A stretch of DNA of 64,000 nt from Verrucomicrobiota bacterium (GTDB lineage: Bacteria; Verrucomicrobiota; Verrucomicrobiia; Chthoniobacterales; Terrimicrobiaceae). Positions 16,519 through 25,896 of this stretch are shown here, one piece after another. Below the pieces are notes generated by a model that had not been told where the DNA came from, ran no database searches, and saw only the letters and a list, made by a program, of their open reading frames with translations. The position numbers and the translations under genes were made by a program. Position 1 is the stretch's first letter, and each line of letters opens with the position of its first letter. The DNA is taken from NCBI GenBank assembly GCA_017305195.1, contig JAFKMU010000055.1, forward strand, positions 1-64,000. The letters run 5' to 3'.

Positions 16519-17385
16519 ATGAATCCCCGGCAAAGCGTATTGGTACTGGCTTCCCTGGTCCTGGCGGGCAGCCTGCTGGCAGATCCCTTCCAGAAGGCGG
16601 AGGTGACGCGCGCGGTAAACACGGTTTCCCTGGTCGATAACGAGAAGGCGCGGCCAGCTTCCGTGGGCGACGTGGTGCTCGGCCAGACGTTCGTGCGCAC
16701 GGGGGTGGATTCGCGCACGGAGTTGAAGTTTCCCGATCTCACCATCCTGCGCCTCGGGGCGAACTCGCTCTTCAGCTTCGAGGCGGGCAGCCGCAGCATG
16801 GAGCTCGACACTGGGACGCTGTTGTTTTCCTCGCCCAAGGGCGAGGGCGGCGGCCAGGTGCAGGCGGGCGCGGTGACGGCGGCCGTGACGGGTACGCAAT
16901 TCCTTATCGCCCGGTTCAAGAACGGCGCGGTGAAGCTCGTCGTGCTGGAGGGGCGTGTCTGGCTCTCGGTGAAGAATAATCCCAAGAGCCGCCGGATGTT
17001 TGTCGCAGGGCAGCTGGTGACGATACCACCCGGGTCCTCCACGATTCCCCTGGGCACGACCATCGATCTCATGCGCCTGATTTCCACCAGCCGGTTGCTG
17101 GAGGCGGGTGGGTTCGGCCCGTTGCCGGGCCAGCGCCTCCTTCTGCGTATTGCCGATTCACAGCAGGGCAAGATCCGTCCGCTGCCGGACATGCTGAACC
17201 GGAACCAGCAGGCGGCCCAGATCACGCGCCGGATCATCGAGGCTGGCAAACCGCCGCAAGGGCCGCCCAAACCGGGGCCGACCCCGCCCAAACCGCCGCA
17301 GCCGATTCCCACTCCGGCTCCGCCGCCTCCACCGCCGAGACCAGTGCCGACGGTGCCGCCACCAACGCCGGGGCCGACTCTGTAA
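16519..17385 (+). CDS. FecR-domain secreted protein with proline-rich tail
   Basis: The 288-residue product has a signal peptide (MNPRQSVLVLASLVLAGSLL) and a FecR domain at about residues 45-155: VGDVVLGQTFVRTGVDSRTE, LTILRLGANSLFSFEAG and AVTAAVTGTQFLIARFKNGA with VVLEGRVWLSV. The C-terminal 60 residues are almost only Pro with Lys, Gly, Thr and Arg (about 235-288). There is no transmembrane helix beyond the signal, unlike classic FecR sigma regulators, so this is a periplasmic or surface FecR-like protein. It starts 2 bases after the barrel gene and ends before a strong terminator. Confidence 0.8.
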   Translation: MNPRQSVLVLASLVLAGSLLADPFQKAEVTRAVNTVSLVDNEKARPASVGDVVLGQTFVRTGVDSRTELKFPDLTILRLGANSLFSFEAGSRSMELDTGTLLFSSPKGEGGGQVQAGAVTAAVTGTQFLIARFKNGAVKLVVLEGRVWLSVKNNPKSRRMFVAGQLVTIPPGSSTIPLGTTIDLMRLISTSRLLEAGGFGPLPGQRLLLRIADSQQGKIRPLPDMLNRNQQAAQITRRIIEAGKPPQGPPKPGPTPPKPPQPIPTPAPPPPPPRPVPTVPPPTPGPTL

Positions 17386-17401
17386 TATCATCTTATTCCC
17401 G

Positions 17402-17436
17402 AATCGGCGGAGCGCTATCACGCTCCGCCGATTTCA
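17402..17436 (+). terminator. rho-independent terminator after the barrel/FecR operon
   Basis: A perfect 13-bp stem AATCGGCGGAGCG (17402-17414) / CGCTCCGCCGATT (17421-17433) with a 6-base loop, then TCATTT. Confidence 0.88.
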
Positions 17437-17476
17437 TTTGGGAGATGAGATATGCGCCTGCATGACATATGCACAT

Positions 17477-17492
17477 ATGCAAATATCTTGAT
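17477..17492. promoter_or_regulatory. candidate SahR-like operator of the metH operon
   Basis: ATGCAAATATCTTGAT matches the symmetrical 16-mer ATCAAGATATCTTGAT at 13 of 16 positions. Its right part ATATCTTGAT is found exactly, on the other strand, at 24672-24681 between the ArsR-methyltransferase gene and metK. It lies 58 bases before the DUF6580 start codon. That a SahR-like protein binds here is inference. Confidence 0.5.
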
Positions 17493-17549
17493 GTTATTGG
17501 ATAATTCGCCGAGATTGTCCCGATCAACGAAAACCGATAGGTAAAAACC

Positions 17550-18137
17550 ATGAGGCACGAACTTTTGGACAGCAGGGCGAAATGGGTGGGTATCGTAGTA
17601 TTGGCACTAGCCGCCGGCCTGTACCGGATTGCCTCGGGCATGTGGTGGACGGAGCTGCCGAATTTCTCACCCGCGATGGCGATGGCCTTTTGTTGCGGCA
17701 TGGCGCTGCCAGGCGTGCTCGGGTTTGCCCTGCCGATCGCGATCCTTTTCGCGAGCGATCTGGTTCTGAATTTCCACTACCACATGCCGCTCGTGAGCAT
17801 CAGTATGGTGGGCGTGTATGCCTGCTACCTCATCGCGGCTACCGCGGGCGGTTTCCTGCGCCGCTCCGGGTTTCTCGCCCTCGCGGGCGCGACTTTGGCG
17901 AACAGCCTCCTTTTCTACGTGGTGACGAATTCCCTCGCCTGGATCGGCAACGCGAACTACGCGCAGACTGCCGCTGGTTGGGCGCAGGCGCTGACGGTGG
18001 GCCAGCCGGGTTTCCCGCCGACGTGGGTGTTTTTCCGCAATTCGCTCCTCAGCGATGCGCTTTTCACGGTCCTCTTTGTGATCGTCGTGCTGCGTATGCA
18101 GCGCCCATCCACGGCTTTCCAGCCGGTGGCGGCCTGA
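17550..18137 (+). CDS. DUF6580-type integral membrane protein (ECF-like S component?)
   Basis: The 195-residue product is nearly all membrane: about five to six helices, starting KWVGIVVLALAAGLYRIASG, with the conserved NFSPAMAMAFCCGMA motif of DUF6580 proteins and later FFRNSLLSDALFTVLFVIVV. These proteins resemble small-molecule S components of ECF transporters, but no transport substrate is established to my knowledge. It lies 25 bases before metH in the same direction and behind the proposed SAH-responsive operator, so a role in supplying methionine, cobalamin or a related compound is plausible. That role is inference. Confidence 0.65.
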   Translation: MRHELLDSRAKWVGIVVLALAAGLYRIASGMWWTELPNFSPAMAMAFCCGMALPGVLGFALPIAILFASDLVLNFHYHMPLVSISMVGVYACYLIAATAGGFLRRSGFLALAGATLANSLLFYVVTNSLAWIGNANYAQTAAGWAQALTVGQPGFPPTWVFFRNSLLSDALFTVLFVIVVLRMQRPSTAFQPVAA

Positions 18138-18162
18138 GCTGTAACCCGTTTCTTTTCATTTC

Positions 18163-21100
18163 ATGAGTCCTGTCGAAACCGAAATCCGCGACCTGCTGTC
18201 CCAACGCATCCTCATCCTCGATGGAGCGATGGGCACGATGGTGCAGCGTTACAAGCTGCAGGAGGCTGATTATCGCGGCGAGCGCTTCGCCGAGTGGCCC
18301 ATCGATCTCAAGGGCAACAACGACCTGCTGGTATTGACCAAGCCCGAGGTCATCCGCGAGATTCACAGCCAGTACGTCGCCGCCGGGGCCGACATCATCG
18401 AGACGAATACCTTCAGCGACACGCGCATCGCCATGGCCGATTACGGCCTGGAGGATTACGTGCCGGAGCTGAACCGCGCCGCCGCCCGCCTCGCCCGCGA
18501 GGCCGCCGATGCCTGCACGGATCGCCGCGTCTTTGTCGCCGGAGCCATCGGGCCGCTCAATCGCACGCTGTCGATTTCGCGCGACGTGAACGATCCCGGC
18601 AAGCGCGAGGTGACCTTTACCCAGGTGGTCGAGAGCTACTACGAGCAGGTGGAAAATCTCGTCCTAGGCGGGGTCGACATCCTGCTGGTCGAGACGATCT
18701 TTGACACGCTCAATGCCAAGGCCGCGCTCTTTGCCATCGCGCAGTATTTCGAGAAGTCCGGCGCCTCGCTCCCCGTGATGGTCAGCGGCACGATCACCGA
18801 CCTGAGCGGCCGCACGCTCACGGGCCAGACGGTCGAGGCGTTCCTGAATTCCGTATCGCATTTCCCGCTTCTCTCCATCGGCCTCAACTGCGCCCTCGGG
18901 CCGCAGGAGATGCGCCCATACATCGAGGAGCTGAGCAACAAGGCGCCGTTCTTTGTCAGCACGTATCCGAATGCCGGATTGCCCGACCCCCTGTCGCCGA
19001 CCGGCTTCCCCGAGACGCCGGACACCCTCGCTCCGAAGCTGCGCGAGTGGGCCGAGGAAGGCTGGCTCAACATCATCGGCGGCTGCTGCGGCACGACGCC
19101 CGACCACATCCGCGCCATCGCGCAGATCGTCAAGGGCTACGCCCCGCGCGTCATTCCGCAGCGCACGCGCACGCTTCGCCTGAGCGGGCTGGAGGCCTTT
19201 GAGGCCCGGCCGGAGATTCCTTTCATCAACATCGGCGAGCGCACGAACGTCACGGGCTCGCCGCGGTTCGCCAAGCTCATCCTCGCGGACAACTACGACG
19301 AGGCTCTCGCCGTGGCCCGCCAGCAGGTCGAGGCCGGGGCGCAGGTGATCGACATCAACATGGACGAGGGCATGCTCGACGGCCCGGCGGCCATGACGCG
19401 CTTCCTCAATCTCATCGCCAGCGAGCCCGACATCTCGCGCGTGCCGATCATGATCGACTCGTCGAAGTGGGAGGTCATCGAGGCCGGGCTGCGCTGCATC
19501 CAGGGCAAGGGAATCGTCAATTCCATCTCGCTCAAGGCGGGCGAGGAGGAGTTCAAGCGGCAGGCGCGGCTCGTGCGCGACTACGGCGCGGCCGTCATCG
19601 TGATGGCCTTTGACGAAAGCGGACAGGCCGACAGCTTCCAGCGCAAGACGGAGATCTGCTCCCGCGCCTACCGCATCCTGACGGAGGAAGTGGGCTTCCC
19701 CGCCGAGGACATCATTTTCGACCCCAACGTGCTCACCGTCGCCACCGGCATCGAGGAGCACAATGAATACGCCAAGGCGTTCATCGACGCCACGCGCTGG
19801 ATCAAGGAAAACCTGCCCTACGCCCGCGTGAGCGGCGGCATCAGCAATATTTCCTTCTCCTTCCGCGGCAACAATGCCGTGCGCGAGGCCATGCACAGCG
19901 CGTTCCTGTATCACGGCATCCGCGCCGGTCTCGACATGGGCATCGTCAATGCCGGCCAGCTCGGCGTATACGAGGAAATTCCCGCCGACCTGCTCGAGCT
20001 CATCGAGGACGTGCTGTTCAACCGCCGCCCCGACGCCACCGAGCGGCTCGTGGCCTTCGCCGAAGAGATCAAGAACAAGTCGGCTGGCAAGACGCGCGAA
20101 AGCACCGTCGACCTGTCCTGGCGCAACGAGTCCGTCGAGGAACGGCTCAAGCACGCCCTCATCAAGGGCATCGTGGATTTCATCGACGAGGACACCGAGG
20201 AGGCCCGCCTGAAATACGGCAAGCCGCTCACGGTGATCGAGGGTCCGCTCATGGACGGCATGAAGGTCGTCGGCGACCTCTTCGGAGCAGGCAAGATGTT
20301 CCTGCCGCAGGTCGTGAAAAGCGCCCGCGTGATGAAGAAGTCCGTGGCCTGGCTCATGCCGTACATGGAAGCCGAGCGTGCGGCCAACCCGAACGCCCGC
20401 GCCCAGGGCCGCATCCTCATGGCCACGGTGAAGGGCGACGTCCACGACATTGGCAAGAACATCGTCGGCGTCGTGCTCGCGTGTAACAATTACGACGTGA
20501 TCGACCTCGGCGTGATGGTGCCGTGCGAGAAGATCTTGCAGACCGCCCGCGAGAAGGATTGCGATGTGATCGGCCTGAGCGGCCTCATCACTCCTTCGCT
20601 CGACGAGATGATCCATGTCGCCAAGGAAATGACGCGGGCCGGGTTCACCATCCCGCTCCTCATCGGCGGCGCGACCACAAGCAAGGCGCACACCGCGGTG
20701 AAGATCGAGCAGCATTACGAGCCCGGCGTCGTCCATGTGCTGGACGCCAGCCGCAGCGTCAATGTCGTGAGCTCGCTCCTCAGCCCCGAGCAGAAGCCGG
20801 GCTTCATGACCCAGCTCAAGGCCGACTACCAGCAGCTCCGCGAGGAATACGGCAACCGCACCGGCGAGCGCGAGTACGCCTCGCTCGAGCAGGCGCGCGC
20901 GAATCCGTTCCGAGCCGACTTCAGCGAAATCGCCAAGCCGGAGACCGTCGGCATCGTCGAGTTCAACGACGTGCCGCTGGAGGAACTGGCAGAGTTTATT
21001 GACTGGTCCCCGTTCTTCCACGCCTGGGAACTGCGCGGTCGTTTCCCGGCCATCCTCGATGACGAGGTGGTGGGCGAGGAGGCGCGCAAGCTTTACGCCG

Positions 21101-21867
21101 ACGCGAAGCAGCTCCTCGACGAGATCATCAGCAAGAAGCTCTTCAAGCCGCGCGGCGTGTTTGGCTTCTGGGCGGCGAACTCCATAGGCGACGACATCCA
21201 GCTTTACCGCGATGCGGAGGGCAAAGACCCGCTGGCCGTGCTGCACACCCTGCGTCAGCAGACGCTGCGCAAGAAGGGCGAGCCGAACTACGCACTGGCC
21301 GATTTCATCGCGCCGCGCGATAGCGGAGTCGTGGACTACGTCGGAGCCTTTGCCGTCACCGCAGGACCGGAGGTGCACGAGGTGGCCGACGCCTACGAGC
21401 GCAACCACGACGATTATCTTTCCATCATGACAAAGGCGCTGGGCGACCGTTTCGCCGAGGCCTTCGCCGAGTACCTGCACAAGAAGGCGCGTGAGAACTG
21501 GGGCTTCGGCAAGACCGAGGGCCTGAGCAACGACGACCTCATCCGCGAGCGTTATCGCGGCATCCGCCCCGCGCCGGGCTATCCCGCGCAGCCGGATCAC
21601 ACCGAGAAGCGCACGATCTGGCAGATCCTCGACGTCGAGAAGCGCGCAGGCATCAGCCTCACCGAGAGTCTCGCCATGTACCCAGGCAGCAGCGTGAGCG
21701 GCCTGTACTTTGGCCACGCCCAGGCGAAGTATTTTCCCGCCAACCGTATCTGCCGCGACCAGATCGAGGACTACGCCGCCCGCAAGGGCATGTCTGTCGC
21801 CGAGGTCGAGAAGTGGCTCCAGTCGTACCTCACCTACGATCCCGACACGGTTTCCCAACAAGCATAA
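18163..21867 (+). CDS. metH: cobalamin-dependent methionine synthase
   Basis: The 1234-residue product transfers a methyl group from methyltetrahydrofolate to homocysteine through methylcobalamin. The domains are in the usual order. The homocysteine domain (about 1-330) has zinc Cys243 (NCALG) and Cys308-Cys309 ([10 protein letters not shown]). The pterin domain covers about 350-620 ([13 protein letters not shown]), and the cap about 645-735. The B12 domain carries [11 protein letters not shown] with the cobalt-ligand His near 761. The AdoMet reactivation domain covers about 890-1220 ([13 protein letters not shown]). It is full-length, follows the DUF6580 gene, and a cobalamin riboswitch starts shortly after its stop. 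Confidence 0.97.
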   Translation: MSPVETEIRDLLSQRILILDGAMGTMVQRYKLQEADYRGERFAEWPIDLKGNNDLLVLTKPEVIREIHSQYVAAGADIIETNTFSDTRIAMADYGLEDYVPELNRAAARLAREAADACTDRRVFVAGAIGPLNRTLSISRDVNDPGKREVTFTQVVESYYEQVENLVLGGVDILLVETIFDTLNAKAALFAIAQYFEKSGASLPVMVSGTITDLSGRTLTGQTVEAFLNSVSHFPLLSIGLNCALGPQEMRPYIEELSNKAPFFVSTYPNAGLPDPLSPTGFPETPDTLAPKLREWAEEGWLNIIGGCCGTTPDHIRAIAQIVKGYAPRVIPQRTRTLRLSGLEAFEARPEIPFINIGERTNVTGSPRFAKLILADNYDEALAVARQQVEAGAQVIDINMDEGMLDGPAAMTRFLNLIASEPDISRVPIMIDSSKWEVIEAGLRCIQGKGIVNSISLKAGEEEFKRQARLVRDYGAAVIVMAFDESGQADSFQRKTEICSRAYRILTEEVGFPAEDIIFDPNVLTVATGIEEHNEYAKAFIDATRWIKENLPYARVSGGISNISFSFRGNNAVREAMHSAFLYHGIRAGLDMGIVNAGQLGVYEEIPADLLELIEDVLFNRRPDATERLVAFAEEIKNKSAGKTRESTVDLSWRNESVEERLKHALIKGIVDFIDEDTEEARLKYGKPLTVIEGPLMDGMKVVGDLFGAGKMFLPQVVKSARVMKKSVAWLMPYMEAERAANPNARAQGRILMATVKGDVHDIGKNIVGVVLACNNYDVIDLGVMVPCEKILQTAREKDCDVIGLSGLITPSLDEMIHVAKEMTRAGFTIPLLIGGATTSKAHTAVKIEQHYEPGVVHVLDASRSVNVVSSLLSPEQKPGFMTQLKADYQQLREEYGNRTGEREYASLEQARANPFRADFSEIAKPETVGIVEFNDVPLEELAEFIDWSPFFHAWELRGRFPAILDDEVVGEEARKLYADAKQLLDEIISKKLFKPRGVFGFWAANSIGDDIQLYRDAEGKDPLAVLHTLRQQTLRKKGEPNYALADFIAPRDSGVVDYVGAFAVTAGPEVHEVADAYERNHDDYLSIMTKALGDRFAEAFAEYLHKKARENWGFGKTEGLSNDDLIRERYRGIRPAPGYPAQPDHTEKRTIWQILDVEKRAGISLTESLAMYPGSSVSGLYFGHAQAKYFPANRICRDQIEDYAARKGMSVAEVEKWLQSYLTYDPDTVSQQA

Positions 21868-21887
21868 CCGACCCGCCGCCTATCGAC

Positions 21888-22060
21888 TGATCCCATTACG
21901 ACATCCTCAATCCGACAGTGCATGGAATCCCGTGAAAGCCGGGAGCAGTCGCGCTGCTGTAACTGGAAACGAGGTCCCATCCGCAAAGGAGGCCAATCTT
22001 TGGAAACAAGGGTGAAGGCCGGGGCTGAGGCAATACAAACCGTCCAGGAGCCAGAATACT
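21888..22060 (+). promoter_or_regulatory. cobalamin riboswitch
   Basis: The core GGAATCCCGTGAAAGCCGGG (21924-21943), followed by AGCAGTCGCGCTGCTGTAAC (21944-21963), is a close match to the conserved centre of the adenosylcobalamin aptamer. The closing GTCCAGGAGCCAGAATAC element ends near 22060. It lies downstream of metH, pointing at the PEP-CTERM gene at 22194. Edges are approximate. Confidence 0.85.
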
Positions 22061-22080
22061 TCATTGTTGGAAAACTCATT

Positions 22081-22112
22081 CGCCCGGTCCGGTCGTGCGA
22101 CCAGCACGGGCG
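22081..22112 (+). other. hairpin downstream of the riboswitch (likely expression platform)
   Basis: CGCCCG (22081-22086) pairs with CGGGCG (22107-22112), with an inner GGTC/GACC helix (22091-22102). Only CTAAAAACC follows, so it is not a standard terminator. A role in switching is inference. Confidence 0.4.
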
Positions 22113-22193
22113 CTAAAAACCTTCTTCGCACCAAAGAAAGAATGAGGATCGGCACGCCGCAGGGCGCGCCAGGTTCTCGCAAGAAAAAGAACC

Positions 22194-22916
22194 ATGTTTC
22201 ACTATTCACGCATCCGCGCGGCGCTCGTCGCCTCGCTTCTCGCTCTCGCAGTCCTTTGCCCCGGCTCGAAGGCCTTCGCCATCATCACCGGGCTCTCCGA
22301 TATCACGTCCTGGTACGGGACGGGCAACAATGAGGCCGCCTTCGTCGTTCAATGGAACGACGGCAACAGTCCGATTTCGCTCGCCTGGGGTTTCCGCTGG
22401 GATGATGCCGCCACCGTCACCGTCGCCCAGATGATGCAGGCGATCGCCGGGCAGATCACGATCGGCGCGACTACGACGCCCAACGCCTCCGGCGACTCGC
22501 GCCTGAGCTGGACCGGAACGGATTATGGCCCGGGATCGGGTGTATTTATCGATAGCATCAGCTACAACCAGAATGGCCTGCCGGGTTACGACCAGATAGT
22601 GCGCAACCAGAGCGGCTACAATCAGCAGACGGAAGAATTCTGGTGCTTTTACATCGGTACGGCGGGCTCGTCGTTTAGCTCCACCTTTACAGCATCGGAC
22701 TACGGCATCTCGACCGTCACGCTCACCAACCAGGGCTGGTATGGCTTTAGCTACACGCAGTTCCCGGCAAGTGTGCCGCCCACCACGACGATAGATGCAC
22801 CGACCGCCGCCGTGCCGGAACCGTCCACGCTACTTCTCGCCCTCGGAGGTGTGGTGATCCTGATCGCCATTCGCCGCCGCCATGCACGCCCGGACTCGAG
22901 CCTTCTCGCTCATTGA
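22194..22916 (+). CDS. PEP-CTERM sorted protein under cobalamin riboswitch control
   Basis: The 240-residue product has a signal peptide (LVASLLALAVLCPGSKAFA), a globular domain with WYGTGNNEAAFVVQWNDGNS, ISLAWGFRWDDAATVTVAQM and FIDSISYNQNGLPGYDQI, and a C-terminal sorting tail: VPEPSTLLLALGGVVILIAI followed by RRRHAR. Such proteins are exported, cut by exosortase and placed at the surface. The riboswitch about 130 bases upstream suggests it is made when B12 is scarce, which would fit a surface cobalamin-capture role. That is inference from position only. Its 3' end overlaps the next gene by 35 bases in another frame. Confidence 0.82.
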   Translation: MFHYSRIRAALVASLLALAVLCPGSKAFAIITGLSDITSWYGTGNNEAAFVVQWNDGNSPISLAWGFRWDDAATVTVAQMMQAIAGQITIGATTTPNASGDSRLSWTGTDYGPGSGVFIDSISYNQNGLPGYDQIVRNQSGYNQQTEEFWCFYIGTAGSSFSSTFTASDYGISTVTLTNQGWYGFSYTQFPASVPPTTTIDAPTAAVPEPSTLLLALGGVVILIAIRRRHARPDSSLLAH

Positions 22917-23652
22917 GCTGCTCGTCGGCGTCGGCATCGTTGCGACATTGGCGACGGTGCTCGGCGCTGCGGGGTGGAAAGCCTACGAACGTTCCTCGCT
23001 GGCCATCTCGGCGTCGAACATCCGGCAGCTTTGCGTCGGAGCCGCGGCCTATCTGGGAGATAACAACAACGTCTACTGGCCCTACCGGAGCGATGGACCG
23101 GAGCCTGGCGGCGTGACGTGGTGGTTTGGGTACGAGCCTCCGGGAAGCACCGCGCTGGGCGAGGGGAATCGCATTCTGCGCCCGGAGGAGGGCCCGCTGG
23201 GCGGATATGTCCCGGCCAGCATCCGGCCGGACCCGAGCTTCCGGCTCTCGGGCAAGGCGTTCAAGCCGAAGTACAAATTTGGCTATCTCGGCGTCGGGTA
23301 CAATGTGCTGCTCGGCGGAAAATGGACCGGCGGCGCCACACGGGTGAATGCGCTCACGCTGGAGAAGCCGGGCGAGATCGTGGTTTTCGCGACTTCGGCG
23401 CAAGTCAATACATTCCAGTCTCCGGCTTCGGCGTCCAATCCGATGCTGGAAGAGTTCTACGGCATCGACCAGCGGGAGGTGACGGTGCACGGCCACCACG
23501 GCGGAAGTGCGATGGTGGGTTTTGCCAACGGCTCGGCGGGCTTCCTGCCTCTCGACCCGGCGACGATTGATTCCCGCGCGCCGAAAGCCCAGGTTGGCCG
23601 CTTCGCGCCGATTGGTAGTACAAAATATCTCCTCAACCAGACAAACAAGTAG
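22882..23652 (+). CDS. type II secretion/type IV pilus-like pseudopilin
   Basis: The 256-residue product starts MHARTRAFSLIELLVGVGIV, a prepilin N-terminus with a basic leader and Glu5 after the Phe; the residue before the Phe is Ala rather than Gly. The globular part contains SNIRQLCVGAAAYLGDNN and a C-terminal HHGGSAMVGFANGSAGFLPL, the H-X9-DG-like end seen in many Verrucomicrobia and Planctomycetes pseudopilins. It begins inside the end of the PEP-CTERM gene (35-base overlap), so both probably respond to the cobalamin riboswitch. Confidence 0.85.
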   Translation: MHARTRAFSLIELLVGVGIVATLATVLGAAGWKAYERSSLAISASNIRQLCVGAAAYLGDNNNVYWPYRSDGPEPGGVTWWFGYEPPGSTALGEGNRILRPEEGPLGGYVPASIRPDPSFRLSGKAFKPKYKFGYLGVGYNVLLGGKWTGGATRVNALTLEKPGEIVVFATSAQVNTFQSPASASNPMLEEFYGIDQREVTVHGHHGGSAMVGFANGSAGFLPLDPATIDSRAPKAQVGRFAPIGSTKYLLNQTNK

Positions 23653-23743
23653 GCGCAAACTTTCCCTTTCGCACCGGGAGATCTGGCGGACGGGATGAGC
23701 GGGGCCCCGGCCTTTTTCTGCAACGCGCAAACGCGCCCGGCGG

Positions 23744-24664
23744 CTATTTCACACCCGTGGCGAGAATGGTCTGGAAATGCGGGGCCTGCTTTTCGCGGGC
23801 GACGATACTCACCTCGACCTGGGAGAACCCGGCGTCCTTCAGCATCTGGTAAAGCTCGGCTTCCGGGAACCCCAGCCACACATGGGCGTAAAGCTCGCGG
23901 GCCTGTTCGTAGCTGTGGGCGGCGAGGTCGAGGACGACGATGCGGCCGCCATCGCGCAGGATGCGGTGGGCGGATTTCACCGCGCGGGCCGGGCTGGCCG
24001 CGTGATGCAGCGCCTGGCTGAAAAGCGCGAGGTCCACGCTGCCGGAGTCGATCGGCGGGTCCTCGATGTCGCCGAGGCGGTACTCGAGATTTTCAAAGCC
24101 ATTGTCCCGGGCCAGCGCGCCGCCGTATTCCACCATTTTTTCCGAGTTATCTATGGCGATGACCTGACGGGCCGAGCGGGCGAGGAGTTGGGAAAGAGTG
24201 CCTTCCCCCGCGCCGAGGTCGGCGATGACCATGGGCGGCAGCAGCCGGAGCAGGCCATGCGCGAGCGCCTGCCAGGACCGGCCGGGGATGTAGGTGCGGC
24301 CAAATTTGCCCGCCAGCTTGTTGAAATATTCCGCCGCCTTGTCCTTGCGCTTGTGCAGGGTGAGGGCGAGGGCGGCGTTGTCGCGGGAGGCCTCGGGGAG
24401 TTCGCGGCTGGCGGCGTCGAGGATGGGGCGGATCGCCTCCACCATCTCGGGTCGCGAGGAGTAAAAGATGTTTTTGCCCACCCGGCGGGCGGCGGTCAGG
24501 CCCTCGCGCTTCAGGAGCGACAGGCTGGCCGAGATGCGGGACTGGCCCATGCCCAGGATCTCCTGGAGCTCGGCGACGGTTACTTCCTCCTCGATGAGGA
24601 GCAGGAGGAGCCGGAGGCGGGTCGGGTCAGACAGCGCCCTGAGGGATTTGACAAGTGCTGGCAT
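23744..24664 (-). CDS. ArsR-family regulator fused to a SAM-binding methyltransferase domain (SahR-like)
   Basis: The 306-residue product (ATG at 24664) has an N-terminal winged helix: ALSDPTRLRLLLLLIEEEVT, then VAELQEILGMGQSRISASLS. A class I methyltransferase fold starts at about residue 145: VIADLGAGEGTLSQLLARSA, NLEYRLGDIEDPP and RILRDGGRIVVLDLAAH. This is the architecture described for SahR, an SAH-sensing repressor of methionine-cycle genes in Proteobacteria. It is divergent from metK with a shared upstream palindrome, and metH and ahcY lie close by. A role as SAH sensor here is inference; it could also be a real methyltransferase. Confidence 0.8.
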   Translation of the reverse strand: MPALVKSLRALSDPTRLRLLLLLIEEEVTVAELQEILGMGQSRISASLSLLKREGLTAARRVGKNIFYSSRPEMVEAIRPILDAASRELPEASRDNAALALTLHKRKDKAAEYFNKLAGKFGRTYIPGRSWQALAHGLLRLLPPMVIADLGAGEGTLSQLLARSARQVIAIDNSEKMVEYGGALARDNGFENLEYRLGDIEDPPIDSGSVDLALFSQALHHAASPARAVKSAHRILRDGGRIVVLDLAAHSYEQARELYAHVWLGFPEAELYQMLKDAGFSQVEVSIVAREKQAPHFQTILATGVK

Positions 24665-24671
24665 CTGATCT

Positions 24672-24687
24672 ATCAAGATATCCGTAT
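24672..24687. promoter_or_regulatory. candidate SahR-like operator between the regulator and metK
   Basis: ATCAAGATATCCGTAT matches the symmetrical ATCAAGATATCTTGAT at 13 of 16 positions and shares an exact 10-mer with the site at 17483-17492. It lies 7 bases upstream of the regulator start and 21 bases upstream of metK, so binding could control both genes. Confidence 0.55.
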
Positions 24688-24708
24688 ATTTAAATAAGTA
24701 CAACTCTT

Positions 24709-25881
24709 ATGCCCCGACGCTACATATTCTCCTCGGAGTCCGTAGGCGAAGGTCACCCCGACAAGGTGGCCGACACCATTTCTGATGCCATTCTGGATGC
24801 CTGCCTCGCGCAGGATAAGCACAGCCGTGTCGCCTGTGAGACGTTTGTGAAGAGCAACGTCGTCGTGGTCGGCGGCGAGATCACGACCCAGGCCCAGTTT
24901 GACTACAACGCGATCATCCGTCAGGCGGTGCGCGAAATCGGCTACGTCAATAACGACGATATCTTCCACGCCGACCAGATCTTCATCAACAACTACATCA
25001 CCGCGCAGAGCCCCGACATCGCGCAGGGAGTCGACGCCCGCAAGGCCAAGGGCAAGAAGACCGCGGAGCAGGGCGCTGGCGACCAGGGCCTGATGTTTGG
25101 CTACGCCACGAACGAGACGCCGGAGCTCATGCCCGCGCCGATCATGTTCGCCCACCGCCTGGGCCGCGAGCTCACCCGCTTCCGCAAGAGCGGCAAGGTG
25201 AAATGGCTCCGCCCCGACGCGAAGAGCCAGGTCTCCGTCGTCTATGAAGACGGCAAGCCGGTGGCCATCGCCAACGTCGTCGTCTCGACCCAGCACGCCG
25301 CCGACGTCGAGCACGGGGAGATCGAGAAGTTCATCATCGAGAAGATCGTCAAAAAGGTCCTCCCGAAGAACCTCCTTACCCCGCAGACCGAATATCTCAT
25401 CAACCCGACCGGCCGTTTCGTCATTGGCGGTCCCCAGGGTGACAGCGGACTCACGGGCCGCAAGATCATCGTCGACACCTACGGCGGCATGGGCCGTCAC
25501 GGTGGTGGCGCTTTCTCCGGCAAGGACCCGTCAAAGGTCGACCGCAGCGCCGCCTACATGGGCCGCTACGTCGCCAAGAACGTCGTCGCCGCCGGGCTCG
25601 CCGAGAAGTGCGAAGTGCAGTTTGCCTACGCCATCGGTCACCCGAAGCCGGTCAGCGTGCACATCGACACCTTCGGCACGAATGCCGTCTCCGAGGAGAG
25701 CATCGAGAAGGCCGTCCTCAAGACCTTCAGCTTCAAGCCGGCCGACATCGTCAGCCAGCTCGACCTCCTGCGTCCCATCTACTCGAAGAGCACGAACTAC
25801 GGGCACTTCGGCAAGGACGACGAGGATCTCACCTGGGAAAACACCGACAAGGCCGCGGCCTTGAAGAAGGCGGCCAAGTAA
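24709..25881 (+). CDS. metK: S-adenosylmethionine synthetase
   Basis: The 390-residue product makes SAM from methionine and ATP. Family motifs are all present: [20 protein letters not shown] at the start with the ATP-binding His, [20 protein letters not shown], and [20 protein letters not shown] with the P-loop-like end. The length is normal. It is divergent from the SahR-like gene, with a proposed operator between them, and is followed by the four-helix-bundle insert and ahcY. Confidence 0.97.
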   Translation: MPRRYIFSSESVGEGHPDKVADTISDAILDACLAQDKHSRVACETFVKSNVVVVGGEITTQAQFDYNAIIRQAVREIGYVNNDDIFHADQIFINNYITAQSPDIAQGVDARKAKGKKTAEQGAGDQGLMFGYATNETPELMPAPIMFAHRLGRELTRFRKSGKVKWLRPDAKSQVSVVYEDGKPVAIANVVVSTQHAADVEHGEIEKFIIEKIVKKVLPKNLLTPQTEYLINPTGRFVIGGPQGDSGLTGRKIIVDTYGGMGRHGGGAFSGKDPSKVDRSAAYMGRYVAKNVVAAGLAEKCEVQFAYAIGHPKPVSVHIDTFGTNAVSEESIEKAVLKTFSFKPADIVSQLDLLRPIYSKSTNYGHFGKDDEDLTWENTDKAAALKKAAK

Positions 25882-25896
25882 GGCGGCCCAAGTTTC

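Noticed and set aside
18664..21861. 1065-residue open frame antisense to metH
   Set aside because: It mirrors metH codons in a GC-rich gene; the protein is repetitive Leu/Asp/Val/His with no family features.
21868..22193. SAM or SAH riboswitch in place of the cobalamin type
   Set aside because: The GGAATCCCGTG...GGGAGCAGTC...GCTGCTGTAA core is that of the cobalamin aptamer; no SAM-aptamer signature is seen.
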